Origin: Streptomyces fagopyri | Lineage (GTDB): Bacteria; Actinomycetota; Actinomycetes; Streptomycetales; Streptomycetaceae | Assembly: GCF_009498275.1 (NCBI RefSeq) | Contig: NZ_CP045643.1 | Location: 5,270,001 to 5,334,000 of the forward strand | Length of the DNA: 64,000 nt | Direction of reading: 5' to 3' | Shown: in pieces, positions 1-7,755 of the stretch | Numbering within the stretch: the first letter of the stretch is position 1 | Layout: the number at the start of each line of letters is the position of its first letter | Notes under the pieces: model-generated | Told to the model about the DNA's origin: nothing | The model's database searches: none | The model's input: only the letters and a program-made list of their open reading frames with translations | Translations under genes and position numbers: made by a program

Positions 1-1
1 C

Positions 2-142
2 GTCCTGTACTTCACGCTCATGATCCACGACTGGGCCGAGCAGGGACAGAACGCGATGATGGCGCTGATCTCGGCCGTCGCCCTGTTCGGGATGTCCTGG
101 CAGACGTGGTCGCTGGACGACGCGATCGGGCTCTTCCGGTGA
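2..142 (+). CDS. C-terminal 46 residues of a membrane protein (5' end outside the window)
   Basis: The frame is open from the window edge to a TGA and encodes 46 residues. About 17 of these (ALISAVALFGMSW region) are hydrophobic and look like a final membrane helix, followed by a short tail ending GLFR. The stop overlaps the GTG of the next gene in a GTGA arrangement, so the two are probably translationally coupled. I do not recognise the family from this fragment. Confidence 0.6.
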   Translation, partial: VLYFTLMIHDWAEQGQNAMMALISAVALFGMSWQTWSLDDAIGLFR

Positions 143-588
143 GCGCCCGGTTCGACGTGCCCGAGACCGACGCCTTCACCCGGCCGTACTGGGACGCGGC
201 CGCGGCGGGCCGGCTGCTGCTGCGCCACTGCGACGCCTGCGGGCGGCCGCATCACTACCCCCGCGAGTTCTGTCCGCACTGCTGGAGCGAGGACGTGCGC
301 TGGCGGCCCGCGAGCGGCCGCGCGACGCTCTACACGTGGTCCGTCGTGCACCGCAACGACCTCCCGCCGTTCGGCGGCCGTGTGCCGTACGTCGCGGCCG
401 TCGTCGATCTCGCCGAGGGGCCGCGGATGATGACCGAGGTGGTGGAGTGCGCGCCGGCCGCCCTGCGGATCGGCATGGAACTCCGGGTGACCTTCCGCGA
501 CGGCACGCCCGTCTTCCGCCCCCGACCCGCCGCCGCCGCGCCCGCGCACCCCCACGGTCCCCCGGCGCCTCGGGCGCCCCGGGTGTGA
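139..588 (+). CDS. DUF35 zinc-ribbon/OB-fold protein (acyl-CoA-associated)
   Basis: A 149-residue protein of the DUF35 type: an N-terminal helix, a rubredoxin-like zinc ribbon with paired CDACG and CPHC motifs near residues 30-50, then an OB fold ending in a Pro/Ala-rich tail. Such proteins act as partners of SCP2-type thiolases and aldolases (ChsH2 with Ltp2 in steroid side-chain degradation) or of acyl-CoA hydratases. The GTG start is chosen because it overlaps the upstream stop by four bases and places the usual FDVPETD-like lead before the ribbon; an ATG 33 bases upstream lies inside the preceding gene. A second DUF35 gene sits at 12552 beside a thiolase, but this copy has no adjacent thiolase on its strand. 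Confidence 0.85.
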   Translation: MSARFDVPETDAFTRPYWDAAAAGRLLLRHCDACGRPHHYPREFCPHCWSEDVRWRPASGRATLYTWSVVHRNDLPPFGGRVPYVAAVVDLAEGPRMMTEVVECAPAALRIGMELRVTFRDGTPVFRPRPAAAAPAHPHGPPAPRAPRV

Positions 589-619
589 GTTCGGGCCGCC
601 GACGCGTTTCAATGGCTGG

Positions 620-1249
620 ATGTCCGGTTTCCACGTGAAGTCCTCCGCCGAGCCCTTTCCCGAGCTGCACGGCCACGGTCTGTTGCTGCGGCCCTGGGAC
701 GCGGATTCCGACGTCGACGTCGCGGCCTGGCTGCGCGGCGTGTCCGATCCGGAGTTCCAGCGCTGGAACACCCCGCTCCGGCCCGTCCGGGACATCGACA
801 GCGCCCGCGAGTCGCTCCGCTCGCGCACCGAGAGCGCCGCCGACGGCACAGGCGTCTCCTTCTGCGTCATGGCCGAGTCGGGCGGTACGGCACTGGGGCA
901 CATCGGCATCAACGAGATCGACCACGTCATGCGCGTCGCCCGCGTCGGGTACTGGGTCCTGCCGGAGGCCCGCGGCCACCAGGTCGCCACCCGGGCCCTC
1001 GCCCTGGCCTCCCGCTTCGCCTTCGGAGCGATTCGTCTGCACCGGCTGGAACTGGGACACGCCCTCGGCCACGAGGCCTCCTGCCGGGTCGCCGAGCGCT
1101 GCGGGTTCCGTTACGAGGGGACGCTCAGAGGCGCGATGTTCCAAGCCGGACGGCACGACGCGTTCCGGGACGTCCATCTGCACGCGCGGGTCGCGACCGA
1201 CCCGATGCCGGTGCTGCCGGACCCGGACCCGGACCCGGACCCGGCCTAG
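620..1249 (+). CDS. GNAT family N-acetyltransferase (RimJ/RimL-like)
   Basis: A 209-residue acetyltransferase of the RimJ/RimL subgroup. It opens with the typical strand LLLRPWDADSDVDVAAW, has the acetyl-CoA loop region around WVLPEARGHQVATRAL (about residues 113-128) and ends with the AERCGFRYEGTLRG signature shared by ribosomal-protein and antibiotic acetyltransferases. The substrate cannot be told. The C-terminus carries a short Asp-Pro repeat (PDPDPDPDPA) that looks like a hexanucleotide expansion at the 3' end. Confidence 0.85.
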   Translation: MSGFHVKSSAEPFPELHGHGLLLRPWDADSDVDVAAWLRGVSDPEFQRWNTPLRPVRDIDSARESLRSRTESAADGTGVSFCVMAESGGTALGHIGINEIDHVMRVARVGYWVLPEARGHQVATRALALASRFAFGAIRLHRLELGHALGHEASCRVAERCGFRYEGTLRGAMFQAGRHDAFRDVHLHARVATDPMPVLPDPDPDPDPA

Positions 1250-1401
1250 CCGTCTCACGCCCTGTGAGGTCCCGTCGTCGGGTCCGTCCCGCTTCCCGGC
1301 CTGTCGCCGTGCCGGATGGGCCGTGCCCGAGGAGCCGTACCGGAAGAGCCCCGCCGGAAATCCGGAGGCGGCGGACGGGCGGCAGGCGGGATCATGACGG
1401 C

Positions 1402-2298
1402 ATGCCTCGTGAGTCTTATGCCTGGGCGGTCACCCACGACGTGGACGCCTTCCTCGCGCGTGCGGGGGACTTCCTCCGTTCGCGGCCCGCTCTGCACACC
1501 GTGCCGCTGACGGTGACCCACGCGCTGCGCACCCGGGGTCCGAACACGTTCGGGGCGCAGGCGCCGGTGTTCGGCCTGCTGGAGCGGGACGGGGACGTGC
1601 GCGCGGCCTTCTTCCGCACGCCACCCCACCGGCTGAACGTCACCTCCCTGTCCGAGGAGGACGCCGACTCCCTCGCCGCGCGCCTGGCGGGCCTCGGGCA
1701 CGACCTGCCGGGCGTCACCGCCGACCGGACCACCGCCGCGGCCTTCGCCGAGGCCTGGCAGCGGCTCCGCACCGGGACGAGTGCCCCGCTGCACCGCCAC
1801 GACCGGCTGTACCGGCTGGACACCCCGGCCGTGCCCGGGCCCGTCCCGCCCGGCCGGCCGCAGGCCGCCGGGGAGGGCGACCGGGCGCTGCTCGCCCGGT
1901 GGTACGGCGAGTTCGCCGAAGCGGTCGGTGAGCGGACCTCGCGTGACGCCGGCGACTGGGCCGCCGCGCGGATCGCCTACGGCGGCATCACCCTCTGGGA
2001 GACGCCGGGCGGCACCCCGGTCGCGATGGCCGGCGCGACCCCGCGGATCGCCGGTCAGGTGCGTGTCGGCCCCGTGTACACCCCGGCCCCGTTCCGCGGC
2101 CGAGGCTATGCGGGGGCCGCCACCGTCGAGGTCGGCCGGGCCGCGCTGGCCTCCGGAGTCGACGAGGTCCTGCTCTTCACGGACCTCTCCAACCCCACCA
2201 GCAACGGCCTCTACCAGCGGATCGGCTACCGGCCCGTGGCCGACTTCGACGTGTACGACTTCGAGGACGCGCCGCGTCCCGCGGGAGCGTCGGCCTGA
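1402..2298 (+). CDS. GNAT family N-acetyltransferase (FR47-like C-terminal domain)
   Basis: A 298-residue protein with a poorly conserved N-terminal half and a C-terminal GNAT fold. The acetyl-CoA pocket is seen in VGPVYTPAPFRGRGYAGAA near residues 220-240, followed by LFTDLSNPTSNGLYQRIGYRP, the classic FR47-type end. The ATG start is preferred because the longer frame back to 1264 is Arg/Pro-rich low-quality sequence and the protein fold begins at PRESYAWAVTHDVDAFL. It probably acetylates a small molecule or peptide amine in the cytoplasm; the substrate is unknown. Confidence 0.8.
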   Translation: MPRESYAWAVTHDVDAFLARAGDFLRSRPALHTVPLTVTHALRTRGPNTFGAQAPVFGLLERDGDVRAAFFRTPPHRLNVTSLSEEDADSLAARLAGLGHDLPGVTADRTTAAAFAEAWQRLRTGTSAPLHRHDRLYRLDTPAVPGPVPPGRPQAAGEGDRALLARWYGEFAEAVGERTSRDAGDWAAARIAYGGITLWETPGGTPVAMAGATPRIAGQVRVGPVYTPAPFRGRGYAGAATVEVGRAALASGVDEVLLFTDLSNPTSNGLYQRIGYRPVADFDVYDFEDAPRPAGASA

Positions 2299-2314
2299 GG
2301 GTGACGGGCGGTCG

Positions 2315-2372
2315 CGTCCAACGTCCTCCGTCCAACGTCCTCCGTCCTCCGTCCTCCGTTCACCGTTCACCG
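2315..2372. repeat. Short tandem repeat (14-bp and 7-bp CGTCCTC units)
   Basis: Two copies of the 14-bp unit CGTCCAACGTCCTC are followed by 7-bp CGTCCTC units and two GTTCACC units, in the spacer between two convergent genes. It has no coding role. It is one of several short 3'-end repeats in this window. Confidence 0.7.
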
Positions 2373-2473
2373 TGCGTCGTTCTCCGGGCCGCGGGTGGGC
2401 GGGGGCCGGTCGAGCAGGTCCCCGCGCCCCCAGGAGGACGCGGGCCGCGTCCCCGGCCCGGCGCCTCAGCCAC

Positions 2474-3130
2474 TCAGGGCCACAGCAGTTCCGTGCGCCA
2501 CTCCGCCCCCGTACGGCGGTAGACGAGTCGCACGTGCCGGCGTCGCGCGTCGCCCTGGAAGAACTCCACCTCCTCCGGCTGGAGGCGGTAGAGGGTCCAG
2601 GTCGGCGCCGCCGCGTCCGGCTCGCGCCCCGCGCGCTGCCAGGCGGCGTCCGAAGCGCGCGCCAACTCCTCGACCGAGCCGAGCACTTCGCTCTGCCTGC
2701 CGACCAGGGCGGCGGCCAGCGCGCCCGTCGAGCGGGCGTGCAGGTCCGCCTGCCCCTCCTCCGGCGGAGCGACCGCCACCGGGCCGCGCAGCCGGATCTG
2801 ACGGCCCTGTGCGGGCCAGTAGAAGTCGAGCGCCGCGTAGGGGCGGACGGCGAGCTGACGTCCCTTGCGGCTGGTGGTGTGGCTCGCGAACGCCCATCCG
2901 TCCGCGTCCGCGCCGTGCAGCATCACGATCCGTACGTCCGGCAGACCGTCCTCGTCCACCGTCGCCAGCGACATCGTGTGCGGCTCGGTCTGACCCGCCG
3001 CGGCCGCCTGCGCGAGCCACTCCGTGAACAGGGCCAGGGGCGCGGCGGGCGCGGCCATCGGGTCGAAGTCCGGCAGCTCGACGTCCCACACCCGCAGTGA
3101 CCTCAGCAGTTCGTGAAGATCCGTTCCCAT
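2474..3130 (-). CDS. Pyridoxamine 5'-phosphate oxidase family protein (PdxH-like)
   Basis: A 218-residue flavoprotein of the PNPOx family. Visible are the FMN-binding stretch DVRIVMLHGADADGWAFASH (about residues 64-83), TSRKGRQLAVRPYAALDFYW, RQIRLRGPV, and the PdxH-type C-terminus RRHVRLVYRRTGAEWRTELLWP. PdxH oxidises pyridoxine or pyridoxamine phosphate to pyridoxal phosphate with FMN and oxygen. The C-terminal Arg cluster supports that chemistry, but the protein could be a paralogue with another small-molecule substrate. It is convergent with the acetyltransferase gene and shows no operon partner. Confidence 0.8.
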   Translation of the reverse strand: MGTDLHELLRSLRVWDVELPDFDPMAAPAAPLALFTEWLAQAAAAGQTEPHTMSLATVDEDGLPDVRIVMLHGADADGWAFASHTTSRKGRQLAVRPYAALDFYWPAQGRQIRLRGPVAVAPPEEGQADLHARSTGALAAALVGRQSEVLGSVEELARASDAAWQRAGREPDAAAPTWTLYRLQPEEVEFFQGDARRRHVRLVYRRTGAEWRTELLWP

Positions 3131-3140
3131 GCCCCGAGTA

Positions 3141-3427
3141 TCACTCGGGTGGTCGGCAGAGCTGCGCCGTCAGCACTCCGCGCAGCAGTTCGGCGTCCAC
3201 GAACTCCCCGTCCTCGGGTGCGCCGGCGCCCCAGCCGAGCGGGTAGGCGCTGCCCTCCGGCGCGGGGACCCCGATGTACTCGTCCTGTCCGCACCGGGCG
3301 AACCGGCGGGCCCCCGGCGGCCAGTCGTGCTCCGCGCTCTCCCCGGGAGCCGGCAGGAAGTATGTCCACCGGCAGCCGCTCCTCTCCCGTACGACAGGTC
3401 CGGGGCGTCCGTCGGTCAGTTCGCTGA
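3141..3427 (-). pseudogene. 5'-truncated fragment of a bifunctional primase/polymerase-like (RepSA/Prim-Pol type) protein
   Basis: On the minus strand an open frame without any usable start codon reads LHHLSELTDGRPGPVVRERS, then RWTYFLPAPG, ARRFARCGQDEYIGVPAP and a closing ELLRGVLTAQL. The order (discrimination strand, aromatic-FLPAPG strand, GxG-type turn, glycine-rich C-terminal loop) resembles the C-terminal half of the small Prim-Pol-like proteins common in Streptomyces. Upstream the frame runs into a TGA before any ATG, GTG or TTG. I read it as a decayed 3' remnant. The family assignment is tentative; the absence of a start is seen directly. Confidence 0.45.
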
Positions 3428-3457
3428 GGTGGTGCAGCTGCGTTTGACCTCTTCGGG

Positions 3458-3529
3458 ATGTCGCGAGTCCAGGCGTTCCATCCCGAGGAGTCCGTGGAGC
3501 TCATCGAGAGGAAGGCGGGGCGACTGTGA
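3458..3529 (+). pseudogene. 3' remnant of an XRE/DUF5753 regulator gene
   Basis: Only 23 codons remain open before the stop. They contain HPEESVELIERKAGRL, which resembles the extreme C-terminal helix of Scr1-type XRE/DUF5753 regulators. The TGA overlaps the GTG of the following DUF397 reading frame by four bases, the standard arrangement of such pairs. No helix-turn-helix part is present upstream. It is best explained as the scar of a deleted regulator gene. Confidence 0.4.
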
Positions 3530-3704
3530 ACACGACGGAACCGGCCTGGTCCAAGTCCGGCTACAGCAACAACGAAGGTGAGGCGCGCGTCGAAGTAGCC
3601 CCCGCCCCACCATCGTCCACATCCGCGACTCCGAGGACCCGGAGGGCGCCGCCCCCACCCTCGCCGTCACCCCCGCCACCTGGACGGCCTTCCTTCGTAC
3701 CGTC
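3526..3704 (+). pseudogene. Frameshifted DUF397 protein gene
   Basis: The first frame gives a clear DUF397 start (NTTEPAWSKSGYSNNEGEARVEVA), then the match jumps to another frame near 3600-3606: PTIVHIRDSEDPEGA and VTPATWTAFLRTV. The shift lies in a C-rich stretch, so either true decay or a homopolymer sequencing error is possible. The conserved Cys of the usual ECVEVA motif is Arg here, which favours decay. No stop follows the RTV end in its normal place, and the region runs into the 3' end of the opposite-strand thiolase. Confidence 0.65.
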
Positions 3705-3726
3705 CGGCGAGGCGGCCGGCGTGGCC

Positions 3727-4899
3727 CTATCGCCCGAGTACCACGGTGCCGGACGAGCAGAACCACCCCCCGGTGCCGGACGCCACGGCCAGCTGGGGCG
3801 GTGCGCCGTCCCGTCGCCGGACCTGGCGCCCGTCCGCCTCGCCACGCAGCTGCCGCACCGCCTCCACCAGCAGGAACAGGCCCCGCATCCCGGGATGCTG
3901 GGCCGAGAGGCCGCCCCCGTCGGTGTTCACGGGCAGCTCCCCGTCCACCAGGAGCCGCCCCTTCGCGGCGTCCACGAACGCGCCGCCCTCGCCCTTCGCG
4001 CAGAAGCCCAGGTCCTCCAGCGTCACGAGCGTCATGTAGGTGAAGGCGTCGTAGATCTCGGCCACGTCGATCTCGTCCGGGCGCACCCCGGCCCGCCCGA
4101 AGGCGAGACGTCCGCTGACCGCCGCCGGGGACACCGTGAAGTCGGCCCACTCGGACATCGTCGTGTGGGAGACGTGCTCCCCGGTGCCGAGGACCCACAC
4201 CGGGGCCGTACGGCAGTCCCGTACGTACTCCTCGGCCACCAGCAGCACCGCCGCGCCGCCGTCGGAACGCAGGCAGCAGTGCAGCTTGGTGAAGGGGTCG
4301 GCGATCATCGGGCCGGACAGGACGTCGTCGACCGTGATCGGGGCGCGGAACATGGCCTCCGGGTTCAGTGCCGCGTTCGCGCGGGCCTGGACGGCGACCG
4401 AGGCGAGCTGTTCGAGCGTCGTGCCGTACTGGTGCATGTGGCGGCGCGCGGCCATCGCGTACTTGGCGATGAGCGTATGGCCGTAGGGGACCTCGAACTG
4501 GAGCGGGCCCCGGGCGCCGAAGGAGAGGTCGCCGGTGCGGCGGCCCGCCCTGATGTCCGCGCGGGCCGTCGATCCGTACACGAGCAGGACGGCGCGGGCG
4601 TGGCCGGCCGTGATCGCGTCGGCCGCGTGCGCCGCCATGACCTCCCAGGTGGAGCCGCCGACGGCGGTCGAGTCGACCCAGTCGGGACGCAGTCCGAGGT
4701 ATTCGGCCACCTCGGCCGGGGGGAGCGTGCCCAGGCCCGCCGAGGCGAAGCCGTCGATCCGCGACCTGTCCAGGCCCGCGTCCGCGAGGGCCCGGCGGGC
4801 GGCCTGCGCGTGCAGGGCGTAAGGCGTGGCGTCGTCCACCCGGCCGCAGTCGGAGAGGGCCACGCCCACCACGGCCACCTTGCGCTTCCGCGGAATCAT
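3727..4899 (-). CDS. SCP2/lipid-transfer type thiolase (Ltp-like aldolase or acyltransferase)
   Basis: A 390-residue thiolase-fold protein of the SCPx/Ltp group. Seen are the N-terminal VAVVGVALSDCG strand, IDGFASAG, the EIYDAFTYMTLVTLEDLGFC segment with the conserved Tyr used by Ltp2-type aldolases, NTDGGGLSAQHPG with the conserved His, and an ASGTGGWFCSSGTVVL end. Where biosynthetic or degradative thiolases have the nucleophilic Cys, this protein reads VGGSTWEV (residues 80-87) with no Cys, which suggests retro-aldol side-chain cleavage rather than Claisen thiolysis. Two CTGACG-type operators lie between it and the divergent acyl-CoA dehydrogenase, one only four bases from its start codon. 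Confidence 0.85.
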   Translation of the reverse strand: MIPRKRKVAVVGVALSDCGRVDDATPYALHAQAARRALADAGLDRSRIDGFASAGLGTLPPAEVAEYLGLRPDWVDSTAVGGSTWEVMAAHAADAITAGHARAVLLVYGSTARADIRAGRRTGDLSFGARGPLQFEVPYGHTLIAKYAMAARRHMHQYGTTLEQLASVAVQARANAALNPEAMFRAPITVDDVLSGPMIADPFTKLHCCLRSDGGAAVLLVAEEYVRDCRTAPVWVLGTGEHVSHTTMSEWADFTVSPAAVSGRLAFGRAGVRPDEIDVAEIYDAFTYMTLVTLEDLGFCAKGEGGAFVDAAKGRLLVDGELPVNTDGGGLSAQHPGMRGLFLLVEAVRQLRGEADGRQVRRRDGAPPQLAVASGTGGWFCSSGTVVLGR

Positions 4900-4902
4900 A
4901 GA

Positions 4903-4919
4903 TCTGACGGTACATCAGA
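4903..4919. promoter_or_regulatory. Operator site 1 of the CTGACG-NNN-CGTCAG regulon
   Basis: TCTGACGGTACATCAGA, an inverted repeat with one mismatch to the shared core CTGACGNNNCGTCAG. It ends four bases before the thiolase start on the minus strand, a position where a bound repressor would block expression. Binding is inferred from recurrence of the site at eight positions. Confidence 0.75.
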
Positions 4920-4976
4920 CAGTGAGTGCGGGGGAGGTCGTCGCACCTCTGTGCATCTCCCTTCCCTCGACCTAAT

Positions 4977-4991
4977 ATGACGGCCCGTCAG
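4977..4991. promoter_or_regulatory. Operator site 2 of the CTGACG-NNN-CGTCAG regulon
   Basis: ATGACGGCCCGTCAG, one mismatch to the core. It abuts the ribosome-binding site (CAGGAGGGG) of the acyl-CoA dehydrogenase gene. Together with site 1 it brackets the divergent promoter region. Confidence 0.75.
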
Positions 4992-5009
4992 ATCAGGAGG
5001 GGCCTGCCC

Positions 5010-6200
5010 ATGGACGCCCGTTTCACCCCCGAACAGGACGAGATCCGCCGCACCCTCCGGGAAGTCCTGCTCAAGCGGTGCGGCCCGGACGAGGTGCGGG
5101 CGGCCGTGCGGACCGCCGCCGGACACGACACCGGACTCTGGGACACGCTCGCCCGGCAGCTCGGTCTGCCGGGGCTCGCCCTTCCCGAACGGTACGGCGG
5201 AACCGGCTGCTCGGTCACCGAACTCGCCCTCGCCTGCGAGGAGTCGGGGCGGGCCCTGGCGCCGTCGCCGCTGATCTCCACGGCGGTCCTGGCCGCGCCG
5301 CTGATCCTGGCCCTGGGCACCGGGGACCAGCGCGCCGAGCTGCTGCCCCGGATCGCGGGCGGCGAACTGACCGCGGCGCTCGCGGTGCCGGGTGCCGGGC
5401 TGCCCACCGCCCTCGGGCTGGTCGGCGACCACCGCGGGGACTGGGCGGGCGGCGGGCGCGCGGGCGGGGTGCAGGCGCGGCGGGCCGACGGTGGCTGGCG
5501 GCTCTATGGGCAGGCGGCCCATGTGCTCGACGGACACAGTGCGCGGCTCCTGGTGGTGGCCGCGCACACCGGAGGCTTCGCGAGGTCGCGGACGTCGCTG
5601 TTCCTCGTACGGGAGGACGCCGAGGGGCTCGTACGGGTACGGCAGACCTCGCTGGACGAGACGAGGCCGCAGGCCCGGGTGGAGCTGCGGGACGTGGCGG
5701 CCGAGCCGCTGGGGGACGGCGGCGACGTGCTCGGCGCGCTCGCCGGCCTCGGCCGCAGTGCCGCCGCCGTACTCGCCGCGGAGGCCGTGGGCGCCGCCGA
5801 CCGGGCACTGGAACGGACCGTCGAGTACGTCCGGCAGCGGGAGCAGTTCGGGCGGGCCATCGGGACCTTCCAGGCGGTCAAGCACCGCCTCGCGGACGTG
5901 TACGTACGGGTGGAGGCGGCGCGCTCGGCCGCCTACTACGCGGCCTGGGCCGCCGGCGACGGCGGCGGTCGCGAACGGGTCGGAGGGCTCGCGCTCGCCC
6001 AGGCCCTGGAGGCGCTGCGCTCGGCCTCGGCCGAGGGGATCCAGTTGCACGGGGGCATCGGCTTCACCTGGGAGCACGAGGCCCACCTGTACTTCAAGCG
6101 GGCGTCCGGCGACGAACTGCTCTTCGGGCCCGTGCACCGGCTGCGGGCGCACGCGGCCGACGACGCGCGGCTCTTCGAGGGCGGGGAGGTGGTGGTCTGA
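5010..6200 (+). CDS. Acyl-CoA dehydrogenase
   Basis: A 396-residue FAD-dependent acyl-CoA dehydrogenase that would introduce an alpha-beta double bond into an acyl-CoA. It has the N-terminal helical domain (PEQDEIRRTLREVLLKR), the substrate loop LPGLALPERYGGTGCSVTEL, the central beta domain, and the C-terminal EYVRQREQFGRAIGTFQAVKH and IQLHGGIGFTWEHEAHLYFKR motifs that bind FAD. The ATG is fixed by a GGAGGGG ribosome site eight bases upstream. The longer frame to 4926 is rejected because it runs through the operator. It is coupled by an ATGA overlap to the nitroreductase-like gene and lies under operator site 2. Confidence 0.92.
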   Translation: MDARFTPEQDEIRRTLREVLLKRCGPDEVRAAVRTAAGHDTGLWDTLARQLGLPGLALPERYGGTGCSVTELALACEESGRALAPSPLISTAVLAAPLILALGTGDQRAELLPRIAGGELTAALAVPGAGLPTALGLVGDHRGDWAGGGRAGGVQARRADGGWRLYGQAAHVLDGHSARLLVVAAHTGGFARSRTSLFLVREDAEGLVRVRQTSLDETRPQARVELRDVAAEPLGDGGDVLGALAGLGRSAAAVLAAEAVGAADRALERTVEYVRQREQFGRAIGTFQAVKHRLADVYVRVEAARSAAYYAAWAAGDGGGRERVGGLALAQALEALRSASAEGIQLHGGIGFTWEHEAHLYFKRASGDELLFGPVHRLRAHAADDARLFEGGEVVV

Positions 6201-6688
6201 TGGCCCGCGGAGCGCTCCCCGGGGTCCGGCTCGTGCAGAAGGTGTCCGCCACCCGGACCTTCGCCCGCGTCGCGCCGCATCTCGTCCCCGCCGTGGACCG
6301 CGCGGTGCACCGGCTGACCCGCGGCAGGGTGCTGCTGAGCGCGCGGATGCTGCCGGGTGTCGTCCTCACGGCGCGCGGCGCGCGGAGCGGGCTGGTCCGG
6401 CGGACGCCGCTGGCCTGTGTGCCGGAGGGGGCCGGGGCGGCGAGCTGGCTCCTCGTCGGCTCGAACTTCGGGCGCGCGGAGCATCCGGCGTGGACCGCCA
6501 ATCTGCTCGCCCACCCGGACGCCGAGGTGAGCTGGAAGGGCACGGACATCCCGGTGACGGCCCGGCTGCTGGCGGGGGAGGAGCGGGACGCGGCCTGGCG
6601 GGCGGCGCTGGCTTTCTGGCCGCCGTACGCCACGTACCAGGCGCGGATCGACCGTGAGATCCGGCTGTTCCGGATCACCCGGCGCTGA
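6200..6688 (+). CDS. Deazaflavin (F420)-dependent nitroreductase family protein
   Basis: A 162-residue protein of the DDN/FDOR split-barrel family that uses reduced F420. The family pattern is visible as LPGVVLTARGARSGLVRRTPL (about residues 51-71), WLLVGSNFGRAEHPAWTANLLAHPDAEVSWKG and a C-terminal WPPYATYQARIDREIRLFRI. Members reduce quinones, enones or nitro compounds. Its start ATG overlaps the acyl-CoA dehydrogenase stop, so it belongs to the same transcript and may reduce an unsaturated pathway intermediate. The co-factor supply gene fbiC is also in this window. Confidence 0.88.
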   Translation: MARGALPGVRLVQKVSATRTFARVAPHLVPAVDRAVHRLTRGRVLLSARMLPGVVLTARGARSGLVRRTPLACVPEGAGAASWLLVGSNFGRAEHPAWTANLLAHPDAEVSWKGTDIPVTARLLAGEERDAAWRAALAFWPPYATYQARIDREIRLFRITRR

Positions 6689-6847
6689 GGGCCGGTGCCG
6701 CCCGGCCACGGCCGCCGGGGAGCGTCGGGACGGGTGGGGACGCGTCGGGGCGCGTGGGGAGGTGCGGCGGGGCAGGGGAGGCAGAGGAGGGGCAAGGAGG
6801 GGCGCGCAGGGAAACGGAGAGGCGAGGCGGGGCGTCCGCACAGCGCG

Positions 6848-6898
6848 GCAGGCGGCAGCCCGCCGGAACGGTCCGTCCGGCGTGGGGCTGCCGCCTGC
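6848..6898. terminator. Bidirectional hairpin terminator between convergent genes
   Basis: A perfect 14-bp stem (GCAGGCGGCAGCCC pairing with GGGCTGCCGCCTGC) with a 23-base loop. It lies between the convergent nitroreductase and TetR genes. There is no U-tract, as is common in Streptomyces. The preceding 6750-6840 segment is a G/A-rich run without coding potential. Confidence 0.65.
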
Positions 6899-6942
6899 GT
6901 GACAGGAGGTGGGGGCAAGGGGAAACAGAAGGGAAGCGACTC

Positions 6943-7590
6943 CTACTTGGTCGGCTTCTTCCCGGTCACGCCGAGGTGCACCAACAGTGCGAGATTGGGC
7001 TTGAGTTCAGCCTGTTTGACACCCCATGTCTGGAAACCTTTCTGGTGCGAGGCCACCGCCGCGAGCATCGCGACGAGGGAGCCGGCCATCGCCGCGGGGT
7101 TCACGTCCTTGTCGACCCTGCCCTTGGCCTGGAGCTCGGTGACCGTGTCCGTAAGGGAGTTGTTCACCGAATTCAGGATCTTCATGCGGATCTTGTAGAA
7201 CCGCTTGTCGCCCTCGGCGGCACCCAGGTCGACCACGCGGAGAATGGCGTCGTTCTTCCGCCAGAACTCCAGGAACCCGTCGACGAGTTCCTGCGCCGTC
7301 TGCCAGCCGGCCTTGCCCGCCCAGGAGCGCCCGTCGAGCAGTTCGGTCAACCCGGCGCCCTCCGCGGCCATTTGCTCCGCGATCTCCAGGACGGCGCCTT
7401 CGACGTCCGGAAAGTACTGGTAGAAAGTCGCCGGTGAAGTGCCTGCCTTACGGGCGACATCAATGACTTTGACGTCCCGGTAGGGCGAGGAGCTGAGCAT
7501 TTCACTGAGGCAGTCGAGCAGCTTCTGCCTGGTCGCCTGCCCACGCCGACCGGCCACGCGGCCGTCGACGGTACGCACTTGTCCTGTCAT
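6943..7590 (-). CDS. TetR/AcrR family transcriptional regulator (candidate repressor of the CTGACG regulon)
   Basis: A 215-residue TetR protein. The N-terminal helix-turn-helix is clear (ATRQKLLDCLSEML, then VIDVARKAGTSPATFYQYF, residues about 19-60), followed by an all-helical ligand domain without a signature I can assign. It lies three bases from the end of the acyl-CoA dehydrogenase operon side of the cluster, convergent to it. The consistent presence of one palindromic operator at catabolic promoters, and a degenerate copy over its own start codon, make it the best candidate for the regulator. The likely ligand would be an acyl-CoA intermediate, as for KstR-type regulators; that is inference. 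Confidence 0.85.
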   Translation of the reverse strand: MTGQVRTVDGRVAGRRGQATRQKLLDCLSEMLSSSPYRDVKVIDVARKAGTSPATFYQYFPDVEGAVLEIAEQMAAEGAGLTELLDGRSWAGKAGWQTAQELVDGFLEFWRKNDAILRVVDLGAAEGDKRFYKIRMKILNSVNNSLTDTVTELQAKGRVDKDVNPAAMAGSLVAMLAAVASHQKGFQTWGVKQAELKPNLALLVHLGVTGKKPTK

Positions 7591-7598
7591 GCCGTCAG
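7584..7598. promoter_or_regulatory. Degenerate operator over the TetR start codon
   Basis: CTGTCATGCCGTCAG keeps the right arm CGTCAG and the spacing of the shared operator but has two mismatches in the left arm. It overlaps the start codon of the TetR gene. It may allow weak autoregulation, but it could be chance. Confidence 0.35.
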
Positions 7599-7755
7599 CT
7601 TACCGAGGGGTGATCGGAGCGCGATTCGGCCGACTGCAAATGGGGTGCGGTGGGGTGTTGTGGGGCGTGGGTGAGGTGTGAGATGGGCGCCGGGCGGGTC
7701 CGCGGGCGCTTCCGGCCACCGCGCGAGGTGGGGGAAACGCCATTAACTTGGCCGC

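Noticed and set aside
3129..3581. Plus-strand 150-codon open frame
   Set aside because: It has no recognisable domain, while the minus frame gives motif-like sequence; the plus frame is a shadow.
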